This document shows positions 10,519-23,748 of a stretch of 64,000 nucleotides of DNA, piece after piece. The notes beneath the pieces are model-generated. The model had not been told where the DNA came from. It saw only the letters and a program-made list of their open reading frames with translations, and searched no databases. Position 1 is the stretch's first letter. Every line of letters starts with the position of its first letter. The DNA is from Beta vulgaris subsp. vulgaris (Eukaryota; Streptophyta; Magnoliopsida; Caryophyllales; Amaranthaceae), in contig NC_079204.1 of NCBI RefSeq assembly GCF_026745355.1, forward strand, positions 131,501 through 195,500, in the 5' to 3' direction. The position numbers were made by a program, and so were the translations under genes.

Positions 10519-12204
10519 TTTTAAAGTTTCGTTTGAGTTTCAACTAGTTATTTGTAAACAAATACTTGATTGTCGAACTCCGAAGGTGGCAAGACCCTTG
10601 CGGAGTTTCCCAACTCCTTTCATCAAACATCAATATCTTATATATGCAGCTACTTTGGATATCTAATAGCTACACACCAATCACTAACAACTAATAGCAC
10701 AACTAACATCAACTCATATAGCTAAAAGTTACTAGCACAACTATCGTTGCTGAACAAGTCCTAAGTTAAAGAAAAATAAGATTACAAATTACTTTTACCA
10801 ATGGTATATAGTAGACTAAACTAGACAAGCAAAGTATTGCATGTAAGAAAACATAGAGAATCATGTCAAAATAAACTAGGCAAAAAAAAATCTTTTGATC
10901 ACAAATCATCTAAAATGTTAGGTTTAGTTCAAAATTACATTTGAAAGAGCCGCCTATACTTCTATTAAGTATTAACTAGTAGTCTATTAATACTATCAAC
11001 CTTACCTTAATTTAGAAAGAGAAAAAAGAAAAGAAAAGAAGAAGAGATACTCTTTTAGGATTTTATGTTAATTTTTTTCATGAAGAAAACAATCCCTTAG
11101 AGTTTAGACAAAAAGTAAGGACCATGGAGGCATGGATGGAGTTGGTTTTGATAGAGTATAAATCTATTCCTGGGGCCTCAACCATCAGCTTAAGCTTTTG
11201 GTTGAGTTGGTCCTTTGACAGGTTTCTTCCAGAAATGTGAAGCTACATGGTAGAAAGTGATTAGTTAGTTTGTGTTGACATTGAAGATAAACAGAAATGA
11301 CAAAATGAAACGTCAAGAAAAACAAAAATAATAACGTGGAAATTTACAAAAAATAAATAAAAAAAGCGAAAAGAACGTGGTGAGTTCATGAGCTGGTAAG
11401 AACTAATAAGAAGTCTCTACTTTGTACATTGTACTGTGAATCTTAGCCGTCCACCTTCTACCATAATTAGTGTGTTTTTTTTCTAGTAGTACTATTTTCT
11501 GACTGATTTATCTTAGAATTTTCTGACTACCACGGTCCACGTGTATCACGTAATTCCGTAAAAAAAAAAAATTAATTTTTGAGAAACTCTTTACAGAATT
11601 AAGTAAATTAACTATATATCTTAGTAACATGTAGGGAAAGGAAGAGGACAACAATAAAGAAATCGTTGCTTAATTAAAAGATCACCTTTAATTTTATATT
11701 TGTTCGAGGCTAAATCCTCATCCCAACAATTTATCATCTGTATTTTTCACATTATTATTTGTTTTTCCTCGCCTTTTTTATAACTTTTTTAGTTCAAATG
11801 TACGAATGATTTTCTTAGACAAATATTTTGTGTTGCATTACTACCATTTATGTAGCTTCGAAAGTTCGAACAACGCTATTCTTTCTCCACATTATCACAA
11901 ATTTGCTACCCTTTCTTAAATGAAATTAAATCGCTATGTAAAATAATAATTCCTAAATATTCCATCATATCCTTATACTTGAAAAAAAACATTGCATGTA
12001 CACAAGTTACAATAATTTAATAAGATTGAATGATGATTTAAAATGAACATACAACTATGAACTAGCATCCCTAGCTTAGCTGCTTACATAGTTACATGTG
12101 CTCAAGTTTAATTTTATAATATTCGATCTAATTTTATTAAATATATGGTAATTTTTGTACGAATTTCATCCAATAACAAAATGTTCTTTTTGATGACTTA
12201 ATTA
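10519..12204. other. Intergenic, no gene seen
   Basis: AT-rich non-coding DNA. The small open frames are unsupported by any recognisable protein or splice structure. No RNA gene was recognised. Confidence 0.55.
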
Positions 12205-13063
12205 GGCTATGTTATTTTCAACTTATTTAAAACTATAATGCTTATTTCAGATTTGATCAGATCAGAAAAGTACAATTCAGATCAAAAAATATCAGAATTT
12301 TTTTGATCAGATCAGATTAGAAAACATTAGGCCTTATCCTTAATTCCTTTTCTAATTATTATAATAATTATCATTATTATTTTAATAATAATAATAATTA
12401 TTATTATTATTATTATTAGGTAAGAAATGACATGATACGACAATACAACCAGAACTCAACACAAAATGATGGATTCGGGTCAAAGTTTGTGACACATTTT
12501 AAGTAAATGGGTCAACAGACATGATTCCTTTATTAGATATGTGCTGGAGTGGTAAATTTTAATGATATTGACGCAGTCGGAATTAATGGAGAAAAGCAAG
12601 CACTAATCTCGAATCAAGAACACACAGATTTACATGCGATAAATCTGTAAAACTCCGGAATCCACCAGAAAAGAGTATAAACTCTGTGATATTATTAAAA
12701 AGTCAAAAACTGCCTCCAAACATTGACCTAATGATGTTCTGCTTCCGAAAAGGTATCACAATAAGCAATCGGACTTCGTCGGCGCGCAAATCATTTCAGG
12801 CTTTTCGTTGCGCTTGTTTATCGAACTTATCTGCCAACCGTCCTACGTCAGTTATTGACAAAAAGTTTGCAATTGCTTAATAATAATAATAATAATAATA
12901 ATAATTTATTCAACATTAATAATAATAAGAATAATCAAATAGAAAAGTTCAATCAGACCAAATTAGAAAAGTTTAAATCTGATCAAATTAAAAAAGTTTA
13001 GATCAAATCAAATCATATCATATAAAAAAAATTGAGATGAGATTTGAGAAAAATAACATAGCC
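12205..13063. mobile_element. Large Harbinger-like MITE with GATCAGATC motifs and a nested insertion
   Basis: Ends GGCTATGTTATTTTC and GAAAAATAACATAGCC match the TIRs of the copies at 39657 and 50083. Subterminal GATCAGATCAGA motifs are shared too. The interior is longer than in its relatives because of ATT/AAT microsatellites (about 12360-12420 and 12881-12930) and a less AT-rich insert at about 12560-12880 of unknown origin. Confidence 0.65.
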
Positions 13064-13665
13064 TAAAACAGTATACGATGTATAGGACTTCAAATTGCAA
13101 TTTGCAAACGTGAAGGAGCCCCATTCATTGATCACCAGTCACCACGCACTACACACTAGACTACAACACTCGGACAGGCTAATGTGAACATGTTCATAGT
13201 GGCACAAGATGAACAAGTGGACAATGCACTAAATAGCTAGACTCAAGGCTGGACCATATCTAACCTTCTAGGGAAGCTATAAACACTATTTGTACATAAC
13301 GATGATAAATTAGTAGTTTCTCAATAAGTTACATTTTACTGTAAACTATAATCGTCCATTAAGATAATGTTGCAAAACTATTCATTGGTTCTATATGAAA
13401 AACTGAGAAAAAGATATGGTCGAATATAGAATTGATTTCAGGCAAAAGTAAAAGGCAAAAACCGTTACATGTAGATTTAAGATTTAACAGAATCCTTGCG
13501 CACATCCTCCGCGGATTACGATCGCCGACCACCTACCCCTCTCCAGCCTGGTTCACTGTTGCGTATGAAAATAAAATAAATGTTACTAGCTCCAAACACA
13601 CACTGTAAATTGTAATCTTTGAAATAATCAATCAACCTAGCTTAATTATATCACTAATTCACCAT

Positions 13666-13799
13666 ATACCAAGGATATCTTGGCCTAGTGGTTAAGATTG
13701 AGGTGTTGTGAACAATAGGTCATAGGTTCGAATCCCCCTCCCCTTATTTGTACTTTGTATCGCCTTCGTGACTCATATGAATCAAAAAAAAAAAAAAAA
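13666..13799 (+). mobile_element. tRNA-derived SINE, family A, copy 1
   Basis: Pol III box A-like TGGCCTAGTGG (13681) and a perfect box B GGTTCGAATCC (13725-13735) are followed by a unique body and an A15 tail. The element is flanked by 9-bp duplications ATTCACCAT at 13657-13665 and 13801-13809. These are the standard marks of a SINE mobilised by LINE machinery. Confidence 0.85.
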
Positions 13800-15111
13800 T
13801 ATTCACCATGTCATATGTTTTGAGTTTTGACATAATTAATGGCCATAATTCAATCTCTTTTTTTGTCATCTAGATAAAACTATTAATAATTCCACCACAA
13901 CATCCAAAATAAAACAGACAGATTTTACAATATGTAAATCGTAATGACGGAGTTCCACACGTTTCATAAGACATTGTGTACAAATCACAATTCACAAGTT
14001 ACAAACTGGTGAACCTAAAGACTTTATTTACTATTTATACTTTACTTCAACAGTAATTACAGAGTGTTTTCATCATATATTTTACCATTTTTTAAGTTGA
14101 ACATAAGATTAATCTTTCAAATTTCTAGAAGGCTACTCAACTTTTGTAGGTAGGTTTCTTTACCACTTTTCTTAATTTCGGTGTAATTTACTAACAATTT
14201 TTTGCTAGGCTATGAGAAGTTACTATCATATGGAATTATACTCTTATACACGAATCAACTTGATCCAACTAGATAGACAGAGTTGTTGAAAAAGGTTAAG
14301 ACTTCAAGCATAATAGTATGTTAAGGCTAACTTTTGATCGCTATAGTAAACTTATAGTAATATATTTGAGGGGGTAATTTTCAAATTTTGATAACGTATT
14401 GTTAATTTGTTAAGAGTTTCAAGCAATATTTCTAAATGGGTAAGTTAAGGTATAAATATATCTAACACATAATTTGAATGTAAGAATTTGTCCAAGTATT
14501 TATCGTTGATTGATGTTCGATAATATTATCCTATGAGCATGTGGAAAATCATCTTAGAATCATGTGGGTTTGGTTTTGGTTCAAAATCAAATGGCAAGTC
14601 TTGTTTTGTTTTATGTGCCAGAACAAACAAAAAAAAGTTGTTACGTACGTATCTTTTTCTTTTTTTTCATTTTATCTGACTTTTAAGCATAATGGGTACC
14701 TTTAAAAAAAAAGTATAAATGGGCTTTATGTTCGGGTTGTATAATTAGTTGATTATATTATTTTATGGGCCTTATGGTTCCAATTTGTGTTTTAGTTAGT
14801 TAGTTGGGCTTATCTGGTTCACGAACTACGCAAATGTTAGTACCTTTAGTCCAGTTCTCTAAACTTGTTTTTCCTACTTCTAGGTACAGACCACTTAAAA
14901 AGGGTGGACGATTCATCATTGAACTTGTCCGTTTAATTTTAACATTTATGCTTTACCATTAATATTTGGCTCGAGTTTAACTCACCATGTATAACAATGT
15001 AAAAAGAATATCTAAATTTCCCGTTAAAAAAATATTAATTTTATGGAAGATTTTTATTTCCTTCCACAATACTTATCTTATAAATGATTTAGGCGAATAA
15101 ATGTTTAAATT

Positions 15112-15240
15112 CTTTTTGAACCATATGAGCCACGAAAATATTACAAAGTATAAAGAAGAGAATGGAGAATTCCAACCTGTGACTTATCGTTCACAACACC
15201 TCAATCTTCACCACTAGCTACGTCAATAAATCCTTGTAAA
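15112..15240 (-). mobile_element. tRNA-derived SINE, family A, copy 2
   Basis: Inverted, diverged copy of 13666-13799. It shares GTTCACAACACCTCAATCTT and, further on, CATATGAGCCACGAA and ATTACAAAGTA. Box B is mutated (CCAACCTGTGA on the + strand), so it is probably transcriptionally dead. Confidence 0.75.
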
Positions 15241-15524
15241 AAAAAAAAATTTAATTAAAGAGTGACATGCATATCTTTGATTACTGTTTTAGTATATTGC
15301 AATAGATCGCGAGAAAATGATAATAATAATAATATTGAGAGTTGAGACCCAAGACGTGATAGGCACGTCGTTGAAGCCGGCATGTACACCTATGCGTAAT
15401 GCAGGTTCCAGAGACGAGCTGAGCTTGTTCATCTCCACTACCTTTTCAACGTGCATATTATCTCTTCAATTTTTATTTCAACTAACTCGATCTTGTTTCT
15501 ATCTTTTTCATCAATCTAGCTACC

Positions 15525-16181
15525 ATGGCAATCTATGGCAATTTTCTCCTCTCCTTGATAATAATCTCTCAACTCTATCTCACCTCAACTCAACTCACCC
15601 CAAGCATCCTAGACAATAACAGCCCTTCTTCAGACATCTCCCTAGTACCTGCACCAGCACCAGCACCTGCACCTTCCTCTAACATCTGCAATGGTATATG
15701 GCTCTCGTATCGTTGGCGGTCCGGCAAGAAACTCCACCCTCTTAAGGTTCTCCCTAAACAGCCTTATAGCTTTAAATCAGACCTTACTATCCTTAACAAT
15801 GATTACGTAGAGCTCAAGTCATGGCAAGTTTATGTAGGGTTTCAAAATGAAGAACTTGTTGTTTCTGCTACCAATGTTCTTATCACAAATGGTTCAACTC
15901 TCCCTGCCCTCGTTGGTGAAGGAACTGTGTTTTCAGGGTTCCCGGTTGAGGATCTTAAGACTGGGATTCAGACTGCTGGAGATTTAGAACAGATGAAGGT
16001 TAAGATTGAGTTTGAAGGCACACAGTTTGGTGTTGCTCCTCCTGATGTTCCTTTGCCTCATAATATTAGTCTTGTTAATGATGGTTATATTTGCCCTGAG
16101 CCTTTTCAAGTTGGTATGTTTCTTATATCCTCTCTCTCTCTCTTTTGTTTTTGCAAGTCTATTTTATTGGGTTGTGAATAA
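15525..16181 (+). CDS. COBRA-like exon 1 copy, second exon missing
   Basis: The intact frame matches the N-terminal exon of the neighbouring COBL7/10-type gene at roughly 65% by eye (shared [41 protein letters not shown]). It has a signal peptide (about 1-24), an Ala-Pro run PAPAPAPAP typical of arabinogalactan sites, and the conserved Cys residues. A consensus donor (TTG|GTATGT after 16113) is in the same phase as the downstream gene's exon 1. No matching exon 2 was found before the next copy at 18132. Read through the donor, the frame continues for 22 hydrophobic residues (MFLISSLSLFCFC...) and stops, giving 218 aa. It could be a decaying duplicate, an alternative first exon for 20381-21795 (phase-compatible), or a short anchored protein. 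The sequence alone cannot decide. Confidence 0.75.
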   Translation: MAIYGNFLLSLIIISQLYLTSTQLTPSILDNNSPSSDISLVPAPAPAPAPSSNICNGIWLSYRWRSGKKLHPLKVLPKQPYSFKSDLTILNNDYVELKSWQVYVGFQNEELVVSATNVLITNGSTLPALVGEGTVFSGFPVEDLKTGIQTAGDLEQMKVKIEFEGTQFGVAPPDVPLPHNISLVNDGYICPEPFQVGMFLISSLSLFCFCKSILLGCE

Positions 16182-16314
16182 AGTATGTATAAACAATAAA
16201 CTGTTTAATTTGTTACCGAACATATATAAGAGGGGAAATGTGATGAAGATCTATAAAGCAGAAATATATAAATGTCTTCCATATCTCTTGTTTGCTAACA
16301 AATAATATGCTATT

Positions 16315-16692
16315 GACAAAATTCACCTCAAACACTCTGAACTGTAGCGCAGGTACCCAACATCACCAACTACGATTTATAGCCAGAACAATATCAAGTA
16401 TGGACCTAGATGCAATCCGTACCATAAATGAAACTGGAGACCAAAATTCTCACCTCAAAATAACTCTGATAATAAAATAAATAAGGTATGAGACCTAGGA
16501 GATCGAGAAAATGGAAGAAAATAATAAAACATTAATATTCTCCCGTTGGTCAAAGAGAATCCTGGTCTCTGATCTTAGTTATGGTATGGAATACACCCAA
16601 GTCTGTACTTGGTGGTGTTGTGACTATAAGTCGTAGTTGATGGTGTTGGGTGTACCTGTGCGATAGTTTAGAGTGTTTCGGCCAATTTTGTC
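16315..16692. mobile_element. 378-bp foldback element (long imperfect hairpin)
   Basis: Arms of about 140 nt pair from GACAAAATT (16315) with AATTTTGTC (ending 16692). They include AACACTCTGAACT with AGTTTAGAGTGTT, GGTACCCAACATCACC with its counterpart GGTGTTGGGTGTACC, and TCCGTACCATAA with TTATGGTATGGA. The loop is about 100 nt (about 16455-16555). This is either a foldback MITE or the source of a long double-stranded RNA. It lies 200 bp downstream of the truncated COBL copy, where exon 2 should follow. Confidence 0.75.
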
Positions 16693-18131
16693 TATATTAT
16701 TTAATCTTTTTCTTATGAAAAATACGAGACTATCACTATTTCTAGAGGATTTGGGTAAATTTTCAAGGATCAAAAGAGGGGTGATCTTGATTCTTGAGAG
16801 TACTACTATTAGGCTACCAAATAAGTCGGATTTTGATGATTAGATAAGATGAAAATTGTTGATCCCGTGTTTAATTTGATGGTTTATAACCACGAGATTA
16901 CATGATTAATGAGTACATCATATATTCAGACATATATGATTTTGATTTTAATTGTCAACAGTACGTGCGAAAAAGGCAAATCAGAAAAATATTCTACCCT
17001 TTCGTTTACTTAATTTCCTACCTGATGCAACAGTTACTTATAATCAATCAAATAATTCTAGAATCCATTTCATGTTTAAATCGATTCACGACATTCACCC
17101 GAATCCCCCAATTTTATCGAAAGTTGTGAGAAGGTTATATTGCCACGTAGTATAACCTTTTCCATAAAAATCTATCTATAAAAAGCCTTAATTACTAAGC
17201 AAGCAATGGAATGGATCATTTGTACGTCCTTAACAAAGGATAAAAAAGTTATTACCGTTGCTAACTTTATTAACTTAGTAACTTACTAGTCGCCATAATG
17301 CCATATAGGACATATAAACATGCTTTTGAGACATTCGAACATTTGAGGACTTTCTTCCACTCAAACAAAATTGTAACCAACAGTGTCATATTCTGGCAGC
17401 AAAGCGTTGCAAACAAATAGAAAATTCATGTTAGACCATAACCAACTCCAATAAGGTTAATTAGTCTTATATGTATGCGATCCGTGCAAAAACATATAAA
17501 ATTGTTCATATATAATAAAGATAGAGATATAGTGATCTTAATTTTTTTTGTTTAATTAAAATAGTTAGTTGCCATATATAATAGAGATTTGAATTGATTT
17601 TGTAATATTTATTAATAATTGGAAGTATTTAGGCAATTAAGAATTGATACTTCGAGATAAGGAGTTCACATATAGAGCCTATTCTCTCCCACTTAGGTTT
17701 GAAATCACGCCAATAATGAAGTTAATGGGTAAATTTTGACTTAATAACCAGAAATGAGGGGTGTTTTAATATAGGAGGAGTGGAGGACTACTACATTAGA
17801 TATCACGCTCACCTAATCATACCTTTTCACATGAACAAGCCCAACTTCATGCAATGAGTAAGCTCCCCATTGTTTTCCATGAAATGTTACTTCAGCATTC
17901 AACGGCACAATTCACGGCCCACATAATTCAAAACTAAAAAGAAACCGAAACTTTAAAGAACATTCCACTTAAACGAGTAACCCAAAATTTTCAAATTCAA
18001 AACGACATCCAAGTGAAATACCCAAAATACCCATTTACTTCTTACAGCTTCCATTCAGCTGTTCACGCGTAGTAGTATCACTAAACTATATCACCTCTTT
18101 CATCATTCTCTCTCTTCTCAAGGACTCATCA
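16693..18131. other. Intergenic between the COBL copies
   Basis: No remnant of a COBRA exon 2 was recognised here. The final 120 bp before the ATG at 18132 are CT-rich (TCTCTCTCTTCTC), consistent with a 5' leader for the downstream gene. The rest is AT-rich with no supported feature. Confidence 0.55.
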
Positions 18132-21100
18132 ATGGCGTCCACAACTTTCTCTCTCCTAATTTTTTCTCTCCTCTCTCTCTCCTCCGCACAACCACCACCA
18201 CCACCACCTTCTTCTGACACCTGCAACGGCGTATGGCTAACTTACGCCTACACCTCAGGAAAAAAACTCCACCCTTTTCTCAAAAACCCATCCAAACAAC
18301 CCTTTAGCTTCAAATCAACACTAACAATCTTAAACAACGATGAAATAGAGCTTAAATCATGGAGGGTATTTGTGGGATTTCAGCACAATGAGATCTTGGT
18401 GTCTGCTTCTAATGCTATCACCGCAGATGGTTCGAATCTTCCAAGTGTAGTTGGAGAAGATGGAGTTGTTTTAGCTGGGTATCCTCAATCAGATCTTAAA
18501 ACTGGGATTCAAACTGCTGGTGATGAACAACAAATGAGTGTTAAACTTGAATTTGAAGGAACTCAATTTGGTGTTGCTCCTCCTAATGTTCCTTTGCCTA
18601 CTAATGTTTCTATTGTTAATGATGGTTATGTTTGTCCTAAACCTTCTAAAAGTGGTATGCTTTTTTTCTCTCTCCTCTTTTTTGCTTTGGTTTTTGTTTT
18701 GGTGGTATTGAGCGAGCGAGTAAGCGCAAGTGTAGTGACAAGACTTTACTAATCAGTAATTAAGTTGGGATTTTTGATGGAATGTTGTGGTGTTGTCCAT
18801 GTTTTAGAGGGTGATCATGGGATGGTGTTTTCTTTTTTATTGGTCAAAATGTATGATTTCAGATTGGAATTTGATTATGGTGCTTGGATTAATTAGTATT
18901 GAATTGTTAGAAGTTAGCAACGAGATGTTGTAGATTGTTTTTTGTGTTAGATGACAAGTAAGATTATTGTGTTGGTGTTGTGATTATGATTTATGATGAT
19001 GGTACCAATTTGAAACCATAAAGCTTGGTTGAATTAAGTGGCTAAGTGCGTTCATGGTGACAACTGGATTTAGTTCAGATGTTAAGTTCATTCCTGGTGC
19101 GCGAAGTCCATTTCGTTTTATGGGTTGTGTTTGATTCTTTGGTGAATTGGGCTAAAACTGTGTGTTTGAGCAAATTCGTCTAGCACATTTTAGTTTACGT
19201 GTAGATTGATCAAGTGCTCTAGCCAAATAACCTCTATATAAAGTTCACTACTTAGGACTTGGGGATAAGAATGTACACATCTTGATTGGACCCTGTCTTA
19301 TGAAGGGTGATTGTAATTGTCGATTATTTGTGCATCAAACGACAATGATAACACATATTGATTTCACAGTGATAATGTTAGACAACCTAACAGAGTATTT
19401 GAGCATAGGATCGCATCTGTAAGTTGTGTTTTTCTTTCTTACAATAATAGATAATCTGTAACCCGTGAGTTCTGTTTCATTCAGATGTTTGGCGTGCTTT
19501 GATCAAATACTCTCTATACAGTAGAAATCCTATGTATATACATTCTCATCATCTCATGCTAGCTATTGGAATGATAAGAACCAAGCACCAACTAACTAGA
19601 GTAGAAATGAATGAAGAGATGAGTATGATATCTTTGAGGTCATGTTGCATGATTTCATGGATTTTGATCACCTCTTTTACATTACTGTTGTATGTATGCT
19701 CTATGCTCTTCTGTTGCCAAGCATACTTGAAAAAGCTTTAGTTGCATTTAGCTGTTGGTTGCATTAGACAGAACATAACAGATATCAGTGACTTCTAATG
19801 AAAATTCTGTTCCTGAAATTTCTTTTCAAGGAAGTATTTATCACTGGCTTATCACTGGCTGTGTTCTGCTATGTAGTTTATCGTTGGTTGTGTTCTTATT
19901 CCTCTGATACCAAGTTGCTAGAACGACTAAATCGCCAATTAAAACCCTTATAGGAAGTTAGTCTTTGTATGCATTGCATTTTGACATCCTTTTTTGCTAT
20001 AATATTTATGTTGTGCTACTGATTAATCTAATTGAATTTACTATCAACCTCTGGAAACAAAATCTTGACAACCTTCCATGTATTCAAGTTGGATACACAC
20101 CTAAAGCTCAGTGTGCCTGAGGGTACCGTACTGTAAATCAAATTATTGCAGGTTACCGTAGGGTGTACTAACTTATGAGATCAACACAGTATCTATGAGC
20201 TTATTACTTTCTGTTCTACCTACTGATTATTATTGTGCTGTCCTTCATACTTTGCAAACTTCTTTCGGATGTGAACTATGTTCAAACTGTTCTGTTCTGT
20301 TTAGCTGATTCTTCACCTATTATGCATACATCGCTCCATGTTAGTTATCAATTTGATTTTTGCCACTTTTTATGTTGCAGGAAACTTTACCTTGAACACA
20401 TGTTGCTCCCGGGATCCAGATTTCAAACCTAACATGACTATAAGCGATAAATTTTTGCCTCGCCAAAAGGGTGATCTGACGATCATGTATGATGTGACCA
20501 AGTCTTATGAAGGGAATTATTGGGCCCAAGTGACCATGACTAACCATAACCCACTTGGCCGTCTTGATTATTGGAATTTGAACTGGGACTGGATGCAAGA
20601 CGAATTCATTGTTGCCATGAAAGGAGCTTATACTGATATCGTTGATGCAAATGATTGTATTAATGGCCCTCAGGCTGCACAATACCCAGGCCTTGATTGG
20701 TCCACTGTATTGAATTGTGAAAGAAGGCCAACAATCATTGATCTTCCACCACAGTTGGCCAATGACACTAATCTTGGAAAGATCCCATATTGTTGTCGTA
20801 ATGGTACGATCTTACCCCCGGGGATGGATGAAAGCAAATCAGTCTCCGCTTTCCTGATCCAAGTGAATAAAATGCCGCCAAAGCTTAACCAATCTTTGAT
20901 AGACCCGCCTCAGAACTGGCAGATTAAGGGCATTCTCAACCCTACTTACAAATGTGGGCCGCCTGTGCGAGTCAGCCCAAGTGAGTTCCCTAGCACATCT
21001 GGTGTACCAGTGAACGCAACTGTTTTTGCCAGCTGGCAGGTTGTTTGCAACATCACCAAGCCTAAGAAAGCTGCTCCTAAATGCTGTGTCTCATTCTCAG

Positions 21101-21795
21101 CATACTTCAACGAGTCTATCGTCCCTTGCAAAACATGTGCTTGTGGTTGTCCTGAAACCACTAGTCAGACCTGTAGCACAACTGCTCCAGCTATGTTTCT
21201 TCCCCCTGAGGCTCAACTAGTCCCATTTGATAATCGTACTAAGCTAGCCCTTGCTTGGGCTCAAATAAACCACCGACCTATATCAAATCCACTTCCATGT
21301 TCAGACAACTGTGGTATTAGCGTCAACTGGCATGTATTCACGGATTACAACAAGGGATGGAGTGCAAGAGTAACAGTTTTCAATTGGGATGAAACAACCT
21401 TTGCAGACTGGTTTGTTGCTGTTGAAATGAAAAATGCGGCCGCCGGTTTTGAGAAGGCTTACTCATTTAATGGTACACTTATGACTGATGTGAACGACAC
21501 CATTTTCATGCAAGGTCTTGAGGGATTGAACTATCTTATGGGAGAGACTAATGGCAGCAAACCATTAGATCCCCGGGTTCCTGGTAAACAACAATCGGTT
21601 CTTTCCTTTACCAAGAAAACTACCCCAGGAATCAGAGTGGCAGAGGGTGATGGCTTCCCTACCAAACTATATTTCAACGGGGAAGAATGCTCGATCCCAA
21701 AGATCTTTCCAATCAACAGTGCATATAAGAAGGGTCCAGTGACAGTAATCTCTGTTCTTATCGCGGTTGTTGCTCTCATCTTTATTGAGCAATGA
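18132..21795 (+). CDS. COBL7: COBRA-like protein, COBL7/COBL10 subgroup, GPI-anchored
   Basis: Two exons: 18132-18654 and 20381-21795, joined in phase 1 across a 1726-bp GT-AG intron. They encode 645 aa, close to the 660-670 usual for the long COBL subgroup. Signal peptide at about 1-19 ([12 protein letters not shown]), Pro-rich linker, then the extra N-terminal domain that marks COBL7-11. The COBRA domain follows, with a cellulose-binding-like stretch ([18 protein letters not shown]), the Cys-rich CCVS motif (about residue 409), [11 protein letters not shown], and the second aromatic block [19 protein letters not shown]. Many NXT/S sites are present. The tail [18 protein letters not shown] is a GPI-anchor signal. 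Family members act at the outer plasma membrane and wall in cellulose orientation or, for COBL10, pollen-tube guidance. The specific role here is inferred, and the symbol denotes the subgroup, not proven orthology. Confidence 0.93.
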
Positions 21796-23748
21796 CTGAA
21801 CTAACATTGGGGATCTGCTCTGATTTTGTAGCTGCTACTGCTGCCTGCTAATTCTTTCATTCTTTTGTGATTCGGTCAATATATGCTGACTGTTGGCCTA
21901 TGTGACTGAACTGCATCCACAGTTTATGTGCAGATTGCTGATGAGCAGCAGGTTCAGTTGATAAGAGTATATGTGCGGTATTACTGATTGCTAGTAAAGT
22001 AGATTACTGTAGTACATAATATTTTGGTATATCTGTATACAAACATGTTAAACATATTGCTACAATTATTTTTGGGTTTTCATGTACCATTTCTGGATTG
22101 TTCTTGACTTCTTGCCAATTTGCTTCCTCGTTTCAGAAGTAATAGTCACATATAGTAGTATTCTTGGATGCCTGAAATCCTACTATTCTGTCATGACTCA
22201 TGACATCGCTTAAATTTGACGACCTATCAAGAATAATGGCACTAATATTGAATATATCGGACATCAAATGCATGAATAATGATACAAAACTACTCATAAA
22301 AATTACACAGAATTCTTAAAATGCCATGCTAGAATTTTGATGAATAACATAAACAGTTTATAGAAATAGCACCAAACACGTTATAGAAAAATGAGACACG
22401 AAACCTGAAATCAAAATTTTGAATAATGATCATCATCACGTTATAAAATAACAACTAATAGTCTGACATAAAAAATAATAAAATTTCATATTTAGTACAC
22501 TCACATAAATGAACAAAGAAAGCTTGAAAAATGACACCTATAAATATGACAAAAAAAATTATAATAAATGATACTTTATTTGCGCCATTTTTAAAAAGTT
22601 TCTAATAATACCTTCAAATGTTTGTATCATTTTTACGGAATCGTATCATAACAAAGATATGTACCATATTTACCTATAATCCTCCCAAACTAGATCCGAC
22701 CATCCAGATTCTGGACATAATTCGATAAAGTAGCTCAACTTCAAATTAAACCCAAATCAAATGATCCAGCCTAACCTAAAGCAATTACATAGTAAGAAGT
22801 CCTACTTAACACAATTTAATTCAAAATAATAACCCCATCTCAAGTCATTATTTCCGAGCACGAGGGGAAATGACTAATGAGGATTGAAGAGCCTAGATTC
22901 GATACGCGGATCTTCTAAACACAAGTGCTCATAATGCCAATGAATGAATACCTTAAATAGCACCCACCCTCTCTTTTTCTTTTTCTTTTTTCCTTTGGTG
23001 TAAAAAATTCAAATGACCAATAAGTCTCAGACGTTACCTTTCACCTTCCATGACTTTAACCAACTAAGGTCTAAGAGACTAAGCTAGTTGGCATCCATAG
23101 CACTCAACCTTTAAATATGCATAACTAATTTCCTTTTCGAAAAACTTGTTATCTATGCTTCTTCATGATTTTATCAGATTAAAAATTAAGATCAACTATA
23201 TTAGACCTTTTAATTTCTATTTACTGTATACTATATAAATATATATTTAATTTATATTGATAAAAAAAGTATCCATATTTTGTATTCTAAAAAATCACAT
23301 GTTGAGATGAATCCAACATAATCTCGCCTAAATATAAATATTCTTATATATTAATATAAAATATGGTCAAACTTTAGTTAATCCATCCAAGAAGGTGAGT
23401 AATGAGAAATGCAAATGCAATTAGAGAAGCTTGTAATCAAATATCAATGTTTGTGAGCTTGTATTACTGCTCATTTTGGTTTTAAAAAATTTTATCTGGC
23501 AAAAAAAAAAAAAAAATTCAAACAAACTAGACAACCGAACCAATGATATCAAATAAAAAAAGAGGTCTTTTTTCTGTTTTTTCATCATGAGCACGTATCA
23601 TTTTCAAGATGTTCATTGCCAAACCTCACCCAAGTAATTAAAGAGACTATTATGAGTACCTTGTGTTTGTGAACACACGATTAATGAATATTACGAAATC
23701 ACACGGCACGATAAATAGGGTCTCAAAAATTGAGACTATAGACCCCAA
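21796..23748. other. COBL 3' UTR and intergenic DNA
   Basis: About 250 bp after the COBL stop is probably 3' UTR. The remainder is AT-rich, with loose repeats of AAATGATAC- and ATAACA-like units around 22250-22600. No gene was recognised. Confidence 0.5.
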
